Source of the DNA: JALOLG01 sp963722415
GTDB lineage: Bacteria; Actinomycetota; Acidimicrobiia; Acidimicrobiales; Ilumatobacteraceae
DNA: 64,000 nucleotides
Assembly: GCA_963722415.1 (NCBI GenBank)
Contig: CAVRNI010000039.1
Location: forward strand, 258,315 to 322,314
Direction of reading: 5' to 3'
Of the stretch, positions 35,684 to 44,792 are shown piece by piece. Both the position numbers and the translations under genes were made by a program. Numbering within the stretch: the first letter of the stretch is position 1; each line of letters opens with the position of its first letter. Below the pieces are notes generated by a model. It saw only the letters and a program-made list of their open reading frames with translations. It did not search any database and had not been told where the DNA came from.

Positions 35684-36528
35684 GATGCGTTCCCCGTGGG
35701 TACGACGATCGGCGGCGCGAGCTCGACATCAGGCGCGAGGTCGGCGGGAGCGGATCGGGCACCATCCACCTCACGCGCCATCTCACGCGATCGACGCCGA
35801 TCTTCGGCGCGGCACAGGATCACTGTCACGAGCACCACCGAGGTCACGCCGAGGAGCGCCCCGGCGATCACGTCAGTGAGGTGGTGCATGCCGCGGTACA
35901 TCCGGGCGATACCGACGATGAACGGCATCGAAACCGTCACGACGACGACGAGCGCACGGATCCAGCGCTTGCGCGTGTGCCAGAAGACCACGATCGCCAA
36001 CGCCACGTAGCACGCGGCGGCGGCGGCGTGCCCGGACGGGAAGCTCGAGTCGACGGGCGACCCGTCGAGCCGCTCGACATCCGGCCGAGGGCGAGCCACG
36101 ATCCACGTCACGGTGATGAAGACCATCGCCTCGAGGATCAGCGACACGGCCACGACGAGTGGATCGAGCCAACGCTTGACGGCCCACAGCAACACCAGAA
36201 CGATGATCGCGGTGACGACGATCTTGACCATGGTCTCGGAGAGCAGTGATCCGGCGAGGCTCCAGTCGTCGCGCGTCGGGGTGCGCTGTTCCACGAACCA
36301 GTCCGCGACGCGCTCGTCCGTTCGCACGATCGCGGTGTCGTCGAGTGGATGGACGAGCGCCCACCCGACCGCCGACCAGATGCCTGTGAGCACCAGATAG
36401 CACGCCAACAGGAGACCGATCTCCCGCCAGCGGAGGAGCCAGGTGTCGCGTAGCCGCTCGGGCTGGTCCGTCACGCGGTTCCGCGCCATCTCGTATTCGC
36501 GTTGGTCCAGTTGAGGGCGCATTTGCAC
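35680..36528 (-). CDS. PAP2-family phosphatase
   Basis: A 282-residue membrane phosphatase, intact. The three PAP2 motifs are VARPRPDVERLD, SSFPSGHAAAAAC and RMYRGMHHLTDVIAG. About six transmembrane helices are visible, starting with LLLACYLVLTGIWSAVGWAL. The N-terminus (MQMRPQLDQREYE) and C-terminus are polar. It is the first gene of the four-gene lipid-phosphate run. Substrates could be phosphatidate, undecaprenyl pyrophosphate or lipid-sugar phosphates. Confidence 0.88.
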   Translation of the reverse strand: MQMRPQLDQREYEMARNRVTDQPERLRDTWLLRWREIGLLLACYLVLTGIWSAVGWALVHPLDDTAIVRTDERVADWFVEQRTPTRDDWSLAGSLLSETMVKIVVTAIIVLVLLWAVKRWLDPLVVAVSLILEAMVFITVTWIVARPRPDVERLDGSPVDSSFPSGHAAAAACYVALAIVVFWHTRKRWIRALVVVVTVSMPFIVGIARMYRGMHHLTDVIAGALLGVTSVVLVTVILCRAEDRRRSREMAREVDGARSAPADLAPDVELAPPIVVPTGNAS

Positions 36529-36589
36529 CGCGATCTGTTACCCCGTGTTCACCTGACCGAAACCCGAGAGTCGTGTCCCGCCCGTCAGC

Positions 36590-38254
36590 TCAACACGCGC
36601 CGAGATCGACTTCGAACACAACCTCGAGGTGCTCGGTGCCGTCATCGTCGGCTGTCGCCCGCTCCAGGCAGACCGTTGCCGCCTCGCCGTCGAACGTGAG
36701 GATGCCGACACAGTTGTCGAACACCGGTCCATGGTCGAGGTCCCAGTTCAGCTTGGGGCGCCGACCGCCAGTCGCCCGCCGCAGGCCCCGCGCGATCTGG
36801 GCGCCCACCCGTGACGTCGCGACTCGCATCGCGTTGCGCTCGAACGGCCGGAGCGCGTTGCGGATGGGCGAGTTGACCACTTGGTGGATGGAGCTGACGA
36901 CGTGAGCTTCGGCCGGGAAGTGGAGCACCGAGTGGTAGCTGAAATGGATGTCGCCCGACAACACGGAGATCGTCGCCGGCGGGGACGAGCGGTCGGCGCT
37001 GCCGAGCTGGGCGAGGAGTGCCACGAGCGCGTCGAACGATCGCCCGAAGGCCGGCCAGTCCTCCAGGTCGAGGGCGCGCCGCACCCGCTCACCGAGGCGG
37101 ATGCCGAGACGACCCCACGCCCCGTCGCAGACCCGCTCGTTCCACCGTTGCAGGTCGTGGATGCCGCCGGGCACGAACGCCGGCAGCGACGACCCGATGA
37201 GAAGGTGTCGGGCGTCGGTGTCGCAGTGGTCCACGATCCAGGCCCACTCGTCGTCGTCGACGATCGAGCGTTTCCCCGGCTCGAGCACGCGCCCGTTGCG
37301 GGCGTCGATCACGACGAGCGCGACGTCGCCCAGCCGGCGGGCGAACGAGAATCGGTAGCCACCCGGGACCGGTGTGAACTCCTCGGACGACTGCGCCCAC
37401 TTGCGTAGGTACTCGAAACCGTCGTCGAGCTCGCCGAGCTCGGCGAGCATGCCCTCGGCGCGGATCTCAGCGGGGCTCAGGTTCCCGAGATGCTGATAGA
37501 TCCAGTACGAGACCAGACCGCCGATGACGTGCTCGCTCCACCACGGCTGCTGACGGATCTCGCGGACCCACGAATCAGAGATGTTCCAGTCGTCGATCAT
37601 GTCGTGGTCGTCGAAGATCATCGCCGTCGGCACGACCGAGAAGAACCAGCGCTCGACGTCGGGCGACCACGACTCGTGGTACAGCCAGCAGTACTCCTCG
37701 AAGTCGCCGACGAGCTCGGGCGGTAGGCCCTCGACGGGCACGTGCTCGCGTCGTTTCTCGATCCGCTTGTGCGTGACGGGTGACGAGTCGTCGGCGTAGA
37801 CCTGATCGCCGAGCATCACCGCGATGTGCGGCCACTGGTCGATCGATTGACCGAGCATGCGCAGGGCATGCGCACGAAGAGCGTCGACACCGCGGCCGGT
37901 CGGGTCGAGCTGCATCTCGAGGGTCCACGGTGGCTCGTGCGGGGCGGCCGTGCGACACGAGCCGAACAGCACCCGCACCTCGCCCGCGTCGCCGGTGCGA
38001 ATCACGCTCGGCGGGAACGGACTGTCGAGCGACGGCCAACGCCGCTCGCCGTCGACGCGGACGTCGTATTCCGTCGACGAGCCCGGTGCGAGCCCTTCGA
38101 CGATCACGAGCGCGTAGTGGTGGCCGGCCACGGTGAACGTGCGGGCACGGCGCCCGAGCACCTCCACGGTGCACGGCGCGTCGGTCTCCACCCAGATCGT
38201 CGCCCACGTGGGCCCGACGTCGCGAAGCATCGGTCCGAGGATCAGGTCGGCCAC
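36590..38254 (-). CDS. PhoD-like phosphatase (alkaline phosphatase D family)
   Basis: A 554-residue metallophosphatase. The N-terminal FN3-like PhoD_N region covers LILGPMLRDVGPTWATIWVE. The metallophosphatase core shows VLFGSCRT, VMLGDQVYADD, IFDDHDMIDDWN and the C-terminal LSGDIHFSYH, the usual metal-binding set. No Tat or Sec signal is visible, unlike secreted PhoD, so it is probably cytoplasmic; related actinobacterial proteins are of unclear substrate. It begins 4 bp after the ThDP enzyme gene, and the two are likely one operon. Confidence 0.88.
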   Translation of the reverse strand: MADLILGPMLRDVGPTWATIWVETDAPCTVEVLGRRARTFTVAGHHYALVIVEGLAPGSSTEYDVRVDGERRWPSLDSPFPPSVIRTGDAGEVRVLFGSCRTAAPHEPPWTLEMQLDPTGRGVDALRAHALRMLGQSIDQWPHIAVMLGDQVYADDSSPVTHKRIEKRREHVPVEGLPPELVGDFEEYCWLYHESWSPDVERWFFSVVPTAMIFDDHDMIDDWNISDSWVREIRQQPWWSEHVIGGLVSYWIYQHLGNLSPAEIRAEGMLAELGELDDGFEYLRKWAQSSEEFTPVPGGYRFSFARRLGDVALVVIDARNGRVLEPGKRSIVDDDEWAWIVDHCDTDARHLLIGSSLPAFVPGGIHDLQRWNERVCDGAWGRLGIRLGERVRRALDLEDWPAFGRSFDALVALLAQLGSADRSSPPATISVLSGDIHFSYHSVLHFPAEAHVVSSIHQVVNSPIRNALRPFERNAMRVATSRVGAQIARGLRRATGGRRPKLNWDLDHGPVFDNCVGILTFDGEAATVCLERATADDDGTEHLEVVFEVDLGAC

Positions 38255-38258
38255 GTCG

Positions 38259-39972
38259 TCAGCCGTCTCTTCGCGTCGTCGTGCCGAAGCGGTTCATGCT
38301 CCCGAACGCCGCCATCGCGGGGTGAGGGACGAAACGGGTGCGGCAGTCGATCACCGAGGGCAGCCCACTCGCGAGGCCGCGTTCGATCGCCGGCGCCACG
38401 CCGTCGACATCCGACACGTGTTCTCCATGGCACCCGAATCCGCGAGCGATGGCGGCGTAGTCGGTGTCTTCCAGGCCCGTGCCCAACTCGAAGCCGAACT
38501 GCTTGCTCTGGCCCTGACGGATGACGCCCCAGGACTCGTTGTTGTGGATCACCGTGACGACGGGAAGCTGGTATCTCCGTGCCGTGTCGAGCTCCTGGAG
38601 CGTGAAGCCGAAGCCGCCGTCGCCGGTGATGTTGAACACAGGTCGGTCGGGATCCGTGAGTTGCATCGCCATCGCATACGGAAGCCCAAAGCCGAGATGC
38701 GCCATGCCGGGATCGTGGAACCGTGTGCGTACGTCGTGCACGGGAGTGAGGTCGTTGCTCCAGAACGACGTGTGGCCCCCGTCGAACACCGCGAGTGAAT
38801 CGTGTGGCATCGCTGCGGCGATGGCGGACGCAAGGGCGGCGGGGTGCATCACCGGATCTCGCTCGGCGGCCATCGCTGCCAACAGACCCGAGTACGTCTC
38901 GCGAAGGTCCCGCAGCGAGGGCAGCCATTCGTCGTCGACCGCGATGTCCTGTCCGCCGAGCGCCTCGATGAGATCCCGCAGACCTTGACGGGCGTCAGCC
39001 TGAAGGCCGACGTCGTGCAGGGCTGGCGCACCGAGTGCCGAGGGATCGATGTTGATGTTGACGTGCTGATGCGCGCGCCGAACCAGCGGCCCGACCTCGT
39101 CCCACGCCCAGCTGGAGTACCTGCATCCGACACTCAGCACGACGTCGGCCTGCTCGATGGCGGCCAGCACGGCCGGACCTCCGATCAGGCCACCGTGACC
39201 CACGAAGTGGGGACTTTCGGTCGCGATCACGCCGAGCGCCATCTGCGTCGGAATGACCGGCGCACGCGAGCAGTGCCGCCAGTTCTCGCACCTCACCCTC
39301 GGCGCCGGAGAGCACGACGCCGCCGCCGGCAACGATCGCCGGACGGCGCGCCGCGGCGAGCAACCCGGCACCGCGGGCGACGCCCTCCCGGTTCGGACGC
39401 GGACCGTCGATGGCACGCGTGCGCGAGGGCTCCACGTCGAACTCACCGTCCGCGAAGTCGGCCTCGGTCGCCAAGACGTCGTGCGGGATGTCGAGATGCA
39501 CCGGGCCCGGCCGGCCGGTCAGCGCTTCGCGGAACGCCGTGCGCATCAGTTCCGGGATCCGACCTGGGTCGGCGACGACCGCGTTCCACTTCGTCACGGG
39601 GGCGAACAGGGCACGGCTGTCGAGGTCCATGAACATGCCGACGTGCGGATACGAGGCGGCCCGATGCTGGTTGGTGGTGATCGCGAGGACGGCCAGATTG
39701 TTGTTGAACGCCACGCCCATGCCAGACGCCAGGTTGAGTCCGCCTGGACCCATCTCGCCGAGCGCGACGGCCATCGCTCCCGTGCGAGCGAACACGCCGG
39801 CGGCCATCATCGGGCCGGCACCTTCATGGCGCACACCGACGTACCGGATCGACGGTGTTCGGGCGATCGCATGCAACAGCGCCCCCATCTTTCCGCCCGC
39901 GACCCCGAACGCGAACGCAGTGCGCTCGGCTTCGAGGCACCGGACGAGGGCCTGCGCTCCGGTGAGCTTCAC
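38259..39972 (-). CDS. thiamine diphosphate-dependent enzyme (acetolactate synthase-like), frameshifted
   Basis: A three-domain ThDP enzyme of about 571 residues. The PYR domain has the catalytic Glu in YVGVRHEGAGPMMAAG. The PP domain shows the ThDP motif GDGGFGFTLQELDTARR ending in VIHNN. The middle domain is crossed by a frame change at about 39255-39270 (LLACAG versus APVIPTQMALGVIATESP). Members include acetolactate synthases, benzoylformate and oxalyl-CoA decarboxylases. The pattern here fits no one function, and no small regulatory subunit gene is near. The start is MKLTGAQALVRCLEAE. Confidence 0.83.
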
Positions 39973-40098
39973 CGCCGCGACGCCTCGGAGAACTGGGCCT
40001 CTCTCACGATGGTGTGTCGGCCCTCCTCACCTCGACGTAGGGACCTGGAGAGTAGGCCACCGACCGCCGTTCGGATGCACTTCGCATCTGTCGTCAGG

Positions 40099-41146
40099 TC
40101 ACGCGTCTGCTCGCTTGGCGTCGCGGACCCGGTGCTTCTCCTGCTTGACCTCGGCGGCCGTCTCCCCGAGGGTGTCGGCGGCGGTCGCGTTTCGGGAGCC
40201 CATCGGTCGGGCAGGACCCACGGTGCTGTCCCGCGCCGTCTGACGTTCGAGCTCGCAGTTGATCTCGGCGCCGATGATGACCACGAGCGCGGTGAGGAAC
40301 AGCCACAGCAACAGCACGACGACGGCGCCCAGCGATCCGTACGTCTCGTTGTACCTCGCGAAGTTGGCGGTGTAGACGGAGAAGATCATCGATCCGAGGA
40401 CCCACATCAGGGCTGCCACGATCGCCCCAGGGGACACCCATTGCCAGCGCGCGTCGTCCCGGTCAGGACCGTAGCGATAGAGGACGGCGAGGCCGAGCGT
40501 CATCCCACCGAGGAGCAGCACCCACCGCAGGGACCCGACGACGATCCGACTGCTTGCGCCGAGACCGGTCTTGGCCAAGCAGCGCCGGGAGCACGGCAAC
40601 GATCGCGAACGCCACGACCATGAACAGCACCGACCCGACCGTGAGCGCCAGCGAGATGACCTTCAGCCTGACGAAGCCGCGCGTCTCCTTCTCGTCGTAC
40701 GCGCGGTTGATCGCCTCGATGACGTGCCCGACTCCGCTCGACGCCGACCAGAGCGCCAGCACGATTCCGATGATTGCTCCGACAACCGCATCACCGCCCG
40801 CCGACGCAACGATCTCTTCGAGTTGCGCTGTCACCAACTCGCGTACCTCAGCGGGTGCCGCTGACAGCGTGGACGTCACCTGTTCGGTGACATCGCTGGG
40901 CTCGGCGAGCAATCCGTAGATCGAGATGAGCGCCACCAGCCCTGGCACGAGCGCCAACAACGCGTAGAACGCGACCCCGGCCCCCATCAACGTCACGCCA
41001 TCGTCCTTGGCCTCCGCTCGCACACGAGTCAGAACGTCCTTCCATCCGGTCGGCGGGATCTCAGTCGGCTGGTCGGCGTCCCGACCGCGCTGATCTGCGC
41101 CTTCGCCGTGTGCCGCCCGCTCGCCGTTGGAACCGCTCGTGGCCAT
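40099..41146 (-). CDS. YihY/virulence factor BrkB family protein, frameshifted
   Basis: A second YihY-type membrane protein of about 348 residues. The N-terminal tail is long and polar. The body has DDGVTLMGAGVAFYALLALV, VVGAIIGIVLALWSASSGVG and VISLALTVGSVLFMVVAFA. The C-terminal part, in another frame, has WQWVSPGAIVAALMWVLGSM and YGSLGAVVVLLLWLFLTALV. The frame changes near 40570-40580. The typical YihY segment PGAxxAxxxWxxxS is present. Monocistronic; divergent from a lipoprotein gene at 41242. Confidence 0.83.
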
Positions 41147-41241
41147 TCGGCGCGGGGCTTACCCGGCAGCGAACGCGCCAAAACAGCACGACGTGCAACC
41201 GTGGAACGGCTGCACGTCCGCGGGTCGGGCATCATGTCCCG

Positions 41242-41964
41242 ATGCGCACCCCTGTCGTCGTGGTGGCATTGCTGCTCGCTCCGGCCGCGTGCTCATCCGA
41301 CGGAGACGAGTCGGCGTCGACATCGCCAACGACGGAGACGGCAACGGACGACGACGACGACGGCGACCGCCCGACGACCACGGTGCCTCCGTCCGTCGTC
41401 CACGAGCCTGCCGACTGTCCGGTCCGTGACGAGGCGTTCTGCGTGGTCGCCGCCGAGGCCGCCAATGCGCTCGCGGCAGGGAACGTCGACCGGCTCCTCG
41501 AACTGAGTCGATCGGACACGATCAACTGTGTCGATGTGGAGCGCGAGTACTTCCCCGGATGCGAGTCGCAGGAGGTGCTGGACGGCTACGGGCTCAGCGG
41601 TCCGGACTTCGTCGTCGATTTGGTGGCTCTCGACGCATTCGCGGCGCAGCTCGAGGCGATCACGGGCGGCGTCGACCCGTCGTTCTCCGACGAGCACGGC
41701 GACGGTGCCGTTCGTGTCGTCGGTGTCGGGACATGTGGGCCGGACGAGCCGGGCCGCCGCACCTACCACCTCGCGTGGACAGCTGCGTTGCGCGACGACG
41801 GCGGACCGGCGACCCGAACGCTCGGCAGCTTCGAGTGGCTGTTCGTCGACGACTGGCGGATCGTGCTGACATACCGGGGAACGCTCGCGGACTGGGAGGC
41901 GGCGCAGACCGACCCACTCGACAATGCGTTCTGTGAAGCGGGTCGAAATCCATGGCGTGCCTGA
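41242..41964 (+). CDS. putative lipoprotein of unknown function
   Basis: A 240-residue protein starting MRTPVVVVALLLAPAACSS, a lipoprotein signal with the lipobox Cys at residue 17. A Thr/Asp-rich linker (about 20-45) leads to a globular part with four or more Cys (DCPVRDEAFCVVAAE, TINCVDVE, FPGCESQE). It ends in WLFVDDWRIVLTYRG, a strand pattern like NTF2-type lipoprotein domains. Probably an exported binding or assembly factor. No family assigned. It ends 23 bp from the convergent polymerase gene. Confidence 0.7.
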   Translation: MRTPVVVVALLLAPAACSSDGDESASTSPTTETATDDDDDGDRPTTTVPPSVVHEPADCPVRDEAFCVVAAEAANALAAGNVDRLLELSRSDTINCVDVEREYFPGCESQEVLDGYGLSGPDFVVDLVALDAFAAQLEAITGGVDPSFSDEHGDGAVRVVGVGTCGPDEPGRRTYHLAWTAALRDDGGPATRTLGSFEWLFVDDWRIVLTYRGTLADWEAAQTDPLDNAFCEAGRNPWRA

Positions 41965-41987
41965 CGCCGTTCCGTCGCGTCACGTAC

Positions 41988-43019
41988 TCAGGTCGGTAGT
42001 TCGAGAACCACGCGGACGCCGAGGAGCCGCACCGGTCGCGTGAGCTCGAAGCGGTCGAGGACGACGCGCGCCGTTCGTGCCACTTCCGCGGGATCGGTCG
42101 TCGGCAGCGGGAGCTTGCTGATCTTCGTTCTGGTGAAGAACGTCGCCGTGCGGACCTTGACGGCCACATGAGTCACGCGCCGTCCCTCGGCGATCACCGA
42201 CTCGGTCACCTCGACGCCCAAGCGGGCGACGTGTTCTGCGATCTCGGTCGGGTTCGTGAGGTCATGCTCGAACGTCACCTCTCGGCTCCGCGACCGGGGC
42301 ACATACGGCTCGTCCACGACCGGCGAGTCGTCACCGCCGAGACCGAGCATCTTGAGGTACGGCCCGATCGTGGGACCGAACTGTTGGGCCAGCTGACGGT
42401 GGTCGGCGCCGGCCAACTCCGCGACGGTGTGGATCCCGCTGTCCGCCAGCCGGCTCGCGGTGCGTCCGCCGACGCCCGACAGCGCGGTGACGGGTCGATC
42501 GCCCATCGTCTCCATCCAGGTCTGCCGAGTCAGACGGGCCACACCTCCCGGCTTGGCGAACCCGGTCGCCGTCTTCGCCTGCAACTTCGTCTCGCCGATT
42601 CCGACCGCGCACGTCAGCCCCGTTTCGGCGCGCACACGTGCCTGCAACTCGCGGGCGAACGACTCCGGGTCGGCGGTGCGGACGCCCACGAATGCTTCGT
42701 CCCAACCCCACACTTCCACGGTCACCGGGAACGACCGCAACGTCGCCATCACCCGGGAGGACGCCGCGTCGTAGGCCGGGCGGTCGGAGGGGAGGAACAC
42801 CGCGTCCGGACACTTGCGGGCGGCAAGGCCCAGCGGCATGCCCGAACGCACCCCGAACGCACGGGCCTCGTAGGAGGCCGTGGCGACGACCTGACGCGGC
42901 CGGTTGGGGTTCCCATCGCCACCGACGACCACTGGGCGACCGGCGAGCTCGGGGCGGCGCAGGACCTCGACCGCAGCCAGGAACTGATCGAGATCGACGT
43001 GCAGGATCCAGTCATCCAT
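41988..43019 (-). CDS. dinB: DNA polymerase IV, DinB2-like, with leucine steric gate
   Basis: A 343-residue Y-family translesion polymerase. The palm motif is VDLDQFLAAVE with metal Asp9. The second acidic motif is in VEVWGWDEAFVG. The little-finger domain ends RLLGVRVVLEL. Residue 14, the steric gate that is Phe or Tyr in most DinB proteins, is Leu (codon 42978-42980). The same start (HVDLDQFLA) is known from mycobacterial DinB2, which also has Leu14 and accepts ribonucleotides. No beta-clamp-binding tail is obvious. Alone on its strand. Confidence 0.88.
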   Translation of the reverse strand: MDDWILHVDLDQFLAAVEVLRRPELAGRPVVVGGDGNPNRPRQVVATASYEARAFGVRSGMPLGLAARKCPDAVFLPSDRPAYDAASSRVMATLRSFPVTVEVWGWDEAFVGVRTADPESFARELQARVRAETGLTCAVGIGETKLQAKTATGFAKPGGVARLTRQTWMETMGDRPVTALSGVGGRTASRLADSGIHTVAELAGADHRQLAQQFGPTIGPYLKMLGLGGDDSPVVDEPYVPRSRSREVTFEHDLTNPTEIAEHVARLGVEVTESVIAEGRRVTHVAVKVRTATFFTRTKISKLPLPTTDPAEVARTARVVLDRFELTRPVRLLGVRVVLELPT

Positions 43020-43127
43020 CGTGCTGCCAGCACACCTGATCCGACCTCACCCCTCGGTCGTACCACGTTTCTCCTTGGCTTCGCACCCGAACTGGCATCC
43101 GTCGCATGCCGACGCGAGGCTGGACGT

Positions 43128-43904
43128 GTGCACGTCGAACTCGATGGCGTCGAAGTGGACTATGAGGTGGACGGCACGGGCGACCAGGTCGCGGTGCTGC
43201 ACGCGCGTCCATTCGTGTCGTGGTACTCACCACTCGTCGAGCGCATGTCCTCGTACTCGGTGCTGCGCTATCGGCGGACCCCGCCGAGCAACCGTCCCCG
43301 GTTCGGCATCGACGACGACGCCGAGTTCTGTGCGCGGCTGCTGAGCCACGTCGGTTTCGACCACGCGCACCTGGTCGGCCACTCCTACGGCGGTCTTGTC
43401 GCCCTCGCGTTGGCGTGTCGCGACGATGTGCAGCCGCGTTCGATCGCCCTGCTCGAGCCGGCGTCCAGTGGTTTGCTCAGTCCTGAGGAGGCGGCCGCCG
43501 GTCTGGCTCCGCTGATGGACGCGTCCCGATCACAGGGTCCCGAGTTCGCGATGGACCTGTTCCTGCGCGCCGTCTGCGGAGACGAGTACCGGGAGATCCT
43601 CGACCGGTTGGTGCCGGAAGCCGTCCCCGACGCGATGGCGCACGCGGAGCAGTTCTTCCGGGTCGAGCTCGAGGCCGTGGCGAATTGGAGCTTCGGGCCC
43701 GACGCGGCCGGGTGCATCGACGTGCCCGTCCTCAACGCCGTCGGGGCGGAGAGCGCCCCACGATTCGTCCACGGCGCCGCCCTCATCGAGAGCTGGCTCC
43801 CGCATTCGGTCCGCTACGAACTGCCGGGAACCGGGCATCTGATGATGGCCCAGAACCCGACGGCGATGGCCGAGCGACTGGAACGGTTCTGGAGCGACAA
43901 CTGA
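43128..43904 (+). CDS. alpha/beta hydrolase
   Basis: A 258-residue alpha/beta-hydrolase. The nucleophile elbow is LVGHSYGGLVALAL, and the catalytic His is in ELPGTGHLMMAQN. The acid residue is less clear, in the VPVLNAVGAES region. The HGG-type oxyanion region after strand 3 is replaced by LHARPFVSW. No substrate can be named. Start GTG 43128 begins the first strand (VHVELDGVEVDYEVDG); upstream in-frame sequence overlaps the polymerase gene on the other strand. Confidence 0.8.
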   Translation: MHVELDGVEVDYEVDGTGDQVAVLHARPFVSWYSPLVERMSSYSVLRYRRTPPSNRPRFGIDDDAEFCARLLSHVGFDHAHLVGHSYGGLVALALACRDDVQPRSIALLEPASSGLLSPEEAAAGLAPLMDASRSQGPEFAMDLFLRAVCGDEYREILDRLVPEAVPDAMAHAEQFFRVELEAVANWSFGPDAAGCIDVPVLNAVGAESAPRFVHGAALIESWLPHSVRYELPGTGHLMMAQNPTAMAERLERFWSDN

Positions 43905-43972
43905 CCTGCATCAGCACGGGGTGACGCATGGCGGCTGGACGGGCGTCATGCGACCGTCGATCATGGTGGCCG

Positions 43973-44695
43973 ATGACCCACGATCCGACGTCCGGGGCCC
44001 CCGACCCCGACGAGCTGTGGCGGCCGCCGCCGACCGCGCCGGAGACGGCTGGACCTGTCGTGTACGAGGAACCGCCACCGAGGACCGACCGCAGTGTGGT
44101 GGCGTTCGTGACGGTGCAGGGCCTCATCACCGAGGAGCACGACATCTTCCGCACCATTCTCGGTCACCTCCCGGGCATCGAGCCCCTGAACGTCGGACAT
44201 CAACTGGGTCAGGTCGCCGGGCCAGGCGGGGCGAGAACCGTCGACGCCACGTTCGACACGGTCACCGATCCCGACATCGTGATCGTGCCGGGCGCACTCG
44301 GCACGCGCCAGCTGGTGGGCGACAAGGTGCTCTGTTCGTGGCTGCACGACGTGGCGCCCCGATGCCGCTGGATCGCCGCCAGCTCGACCGGCTCGGTCGT
44401 GCTCGCCGCGGCCGGGCTCCTGAACGGGCACCCCGCCGCCACCCATTGGCTGGCGGGCGATCTGCTCGCCGAGTTCGGGAGCGACATCGCGGACCAACGG
44501 TTGAACGTCGACGCCGAGCGAGTGATCACCGCGACCGGATCGATGACCGCGTTCGAGGCCGCCTACCTCGTGATCCAGCGTGAGCTGGGCGAAGACGAGG
44601 CGAACCGGGTGCGCGAGCTCGTCGGATCGCAGAACGAGAAGGCTCCGGCGGCCCCATCACGAGGACGCCGGATCCTGCGCCGCAACACCGGGTAG
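43973..44695 (+). CDS. DJ-1/PfpI family protein lacking the nucleophilic cysteine
   Basis: A 240-residue protein of the DJ-1/PfpI fold, close to the isonitrile-hydratase/AraC-N-terminal type. Family segments are VVAFVTVQGLITEEHDIF, DIVIVPGALGTR and STGSVVLAAAGLLNG followed by ATHW. The elbow normally reads CTG with a catalytic Cys. Here it is SSTGS, so the nucleophile is replaced by Ser138. The protein may bind rather than convert a ligand. N-terminal 40 residues are Pro-rich; the tail is basic. Start ATG 43973. Confidence 0.82.
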   Translation: MTHDPTSGAPDPDELWRPPPTAPETAGPVVYEEPPPRTDRSVVAFVTVQGLITEEHDIFRTILGHLPGIEPLNVGHQLGQVAGPGGARTVDATFDTVTDPDIVIVPGALGTRQLVGDKVLCSWLHDVAPRCRWIAASSTGSVVLAAAGLLNGHPAATHWLAGDLLAEFGSDIADQRLNVDAERVITATGSMTAFEAAYLVIQRELGEDEANRVRELVGSQNEKAPAAPSRGRRILRRNTG

Positions 44696-44792
44696 TTGTC
44701 GATCCTCGCGGCCGGCTGGGCCGGAAACCGCGAGATCTCCTCGCCGAACTTCTCAGGACGGGTGACATCAGTTCCCCGCCCGAGGAGTCGAC

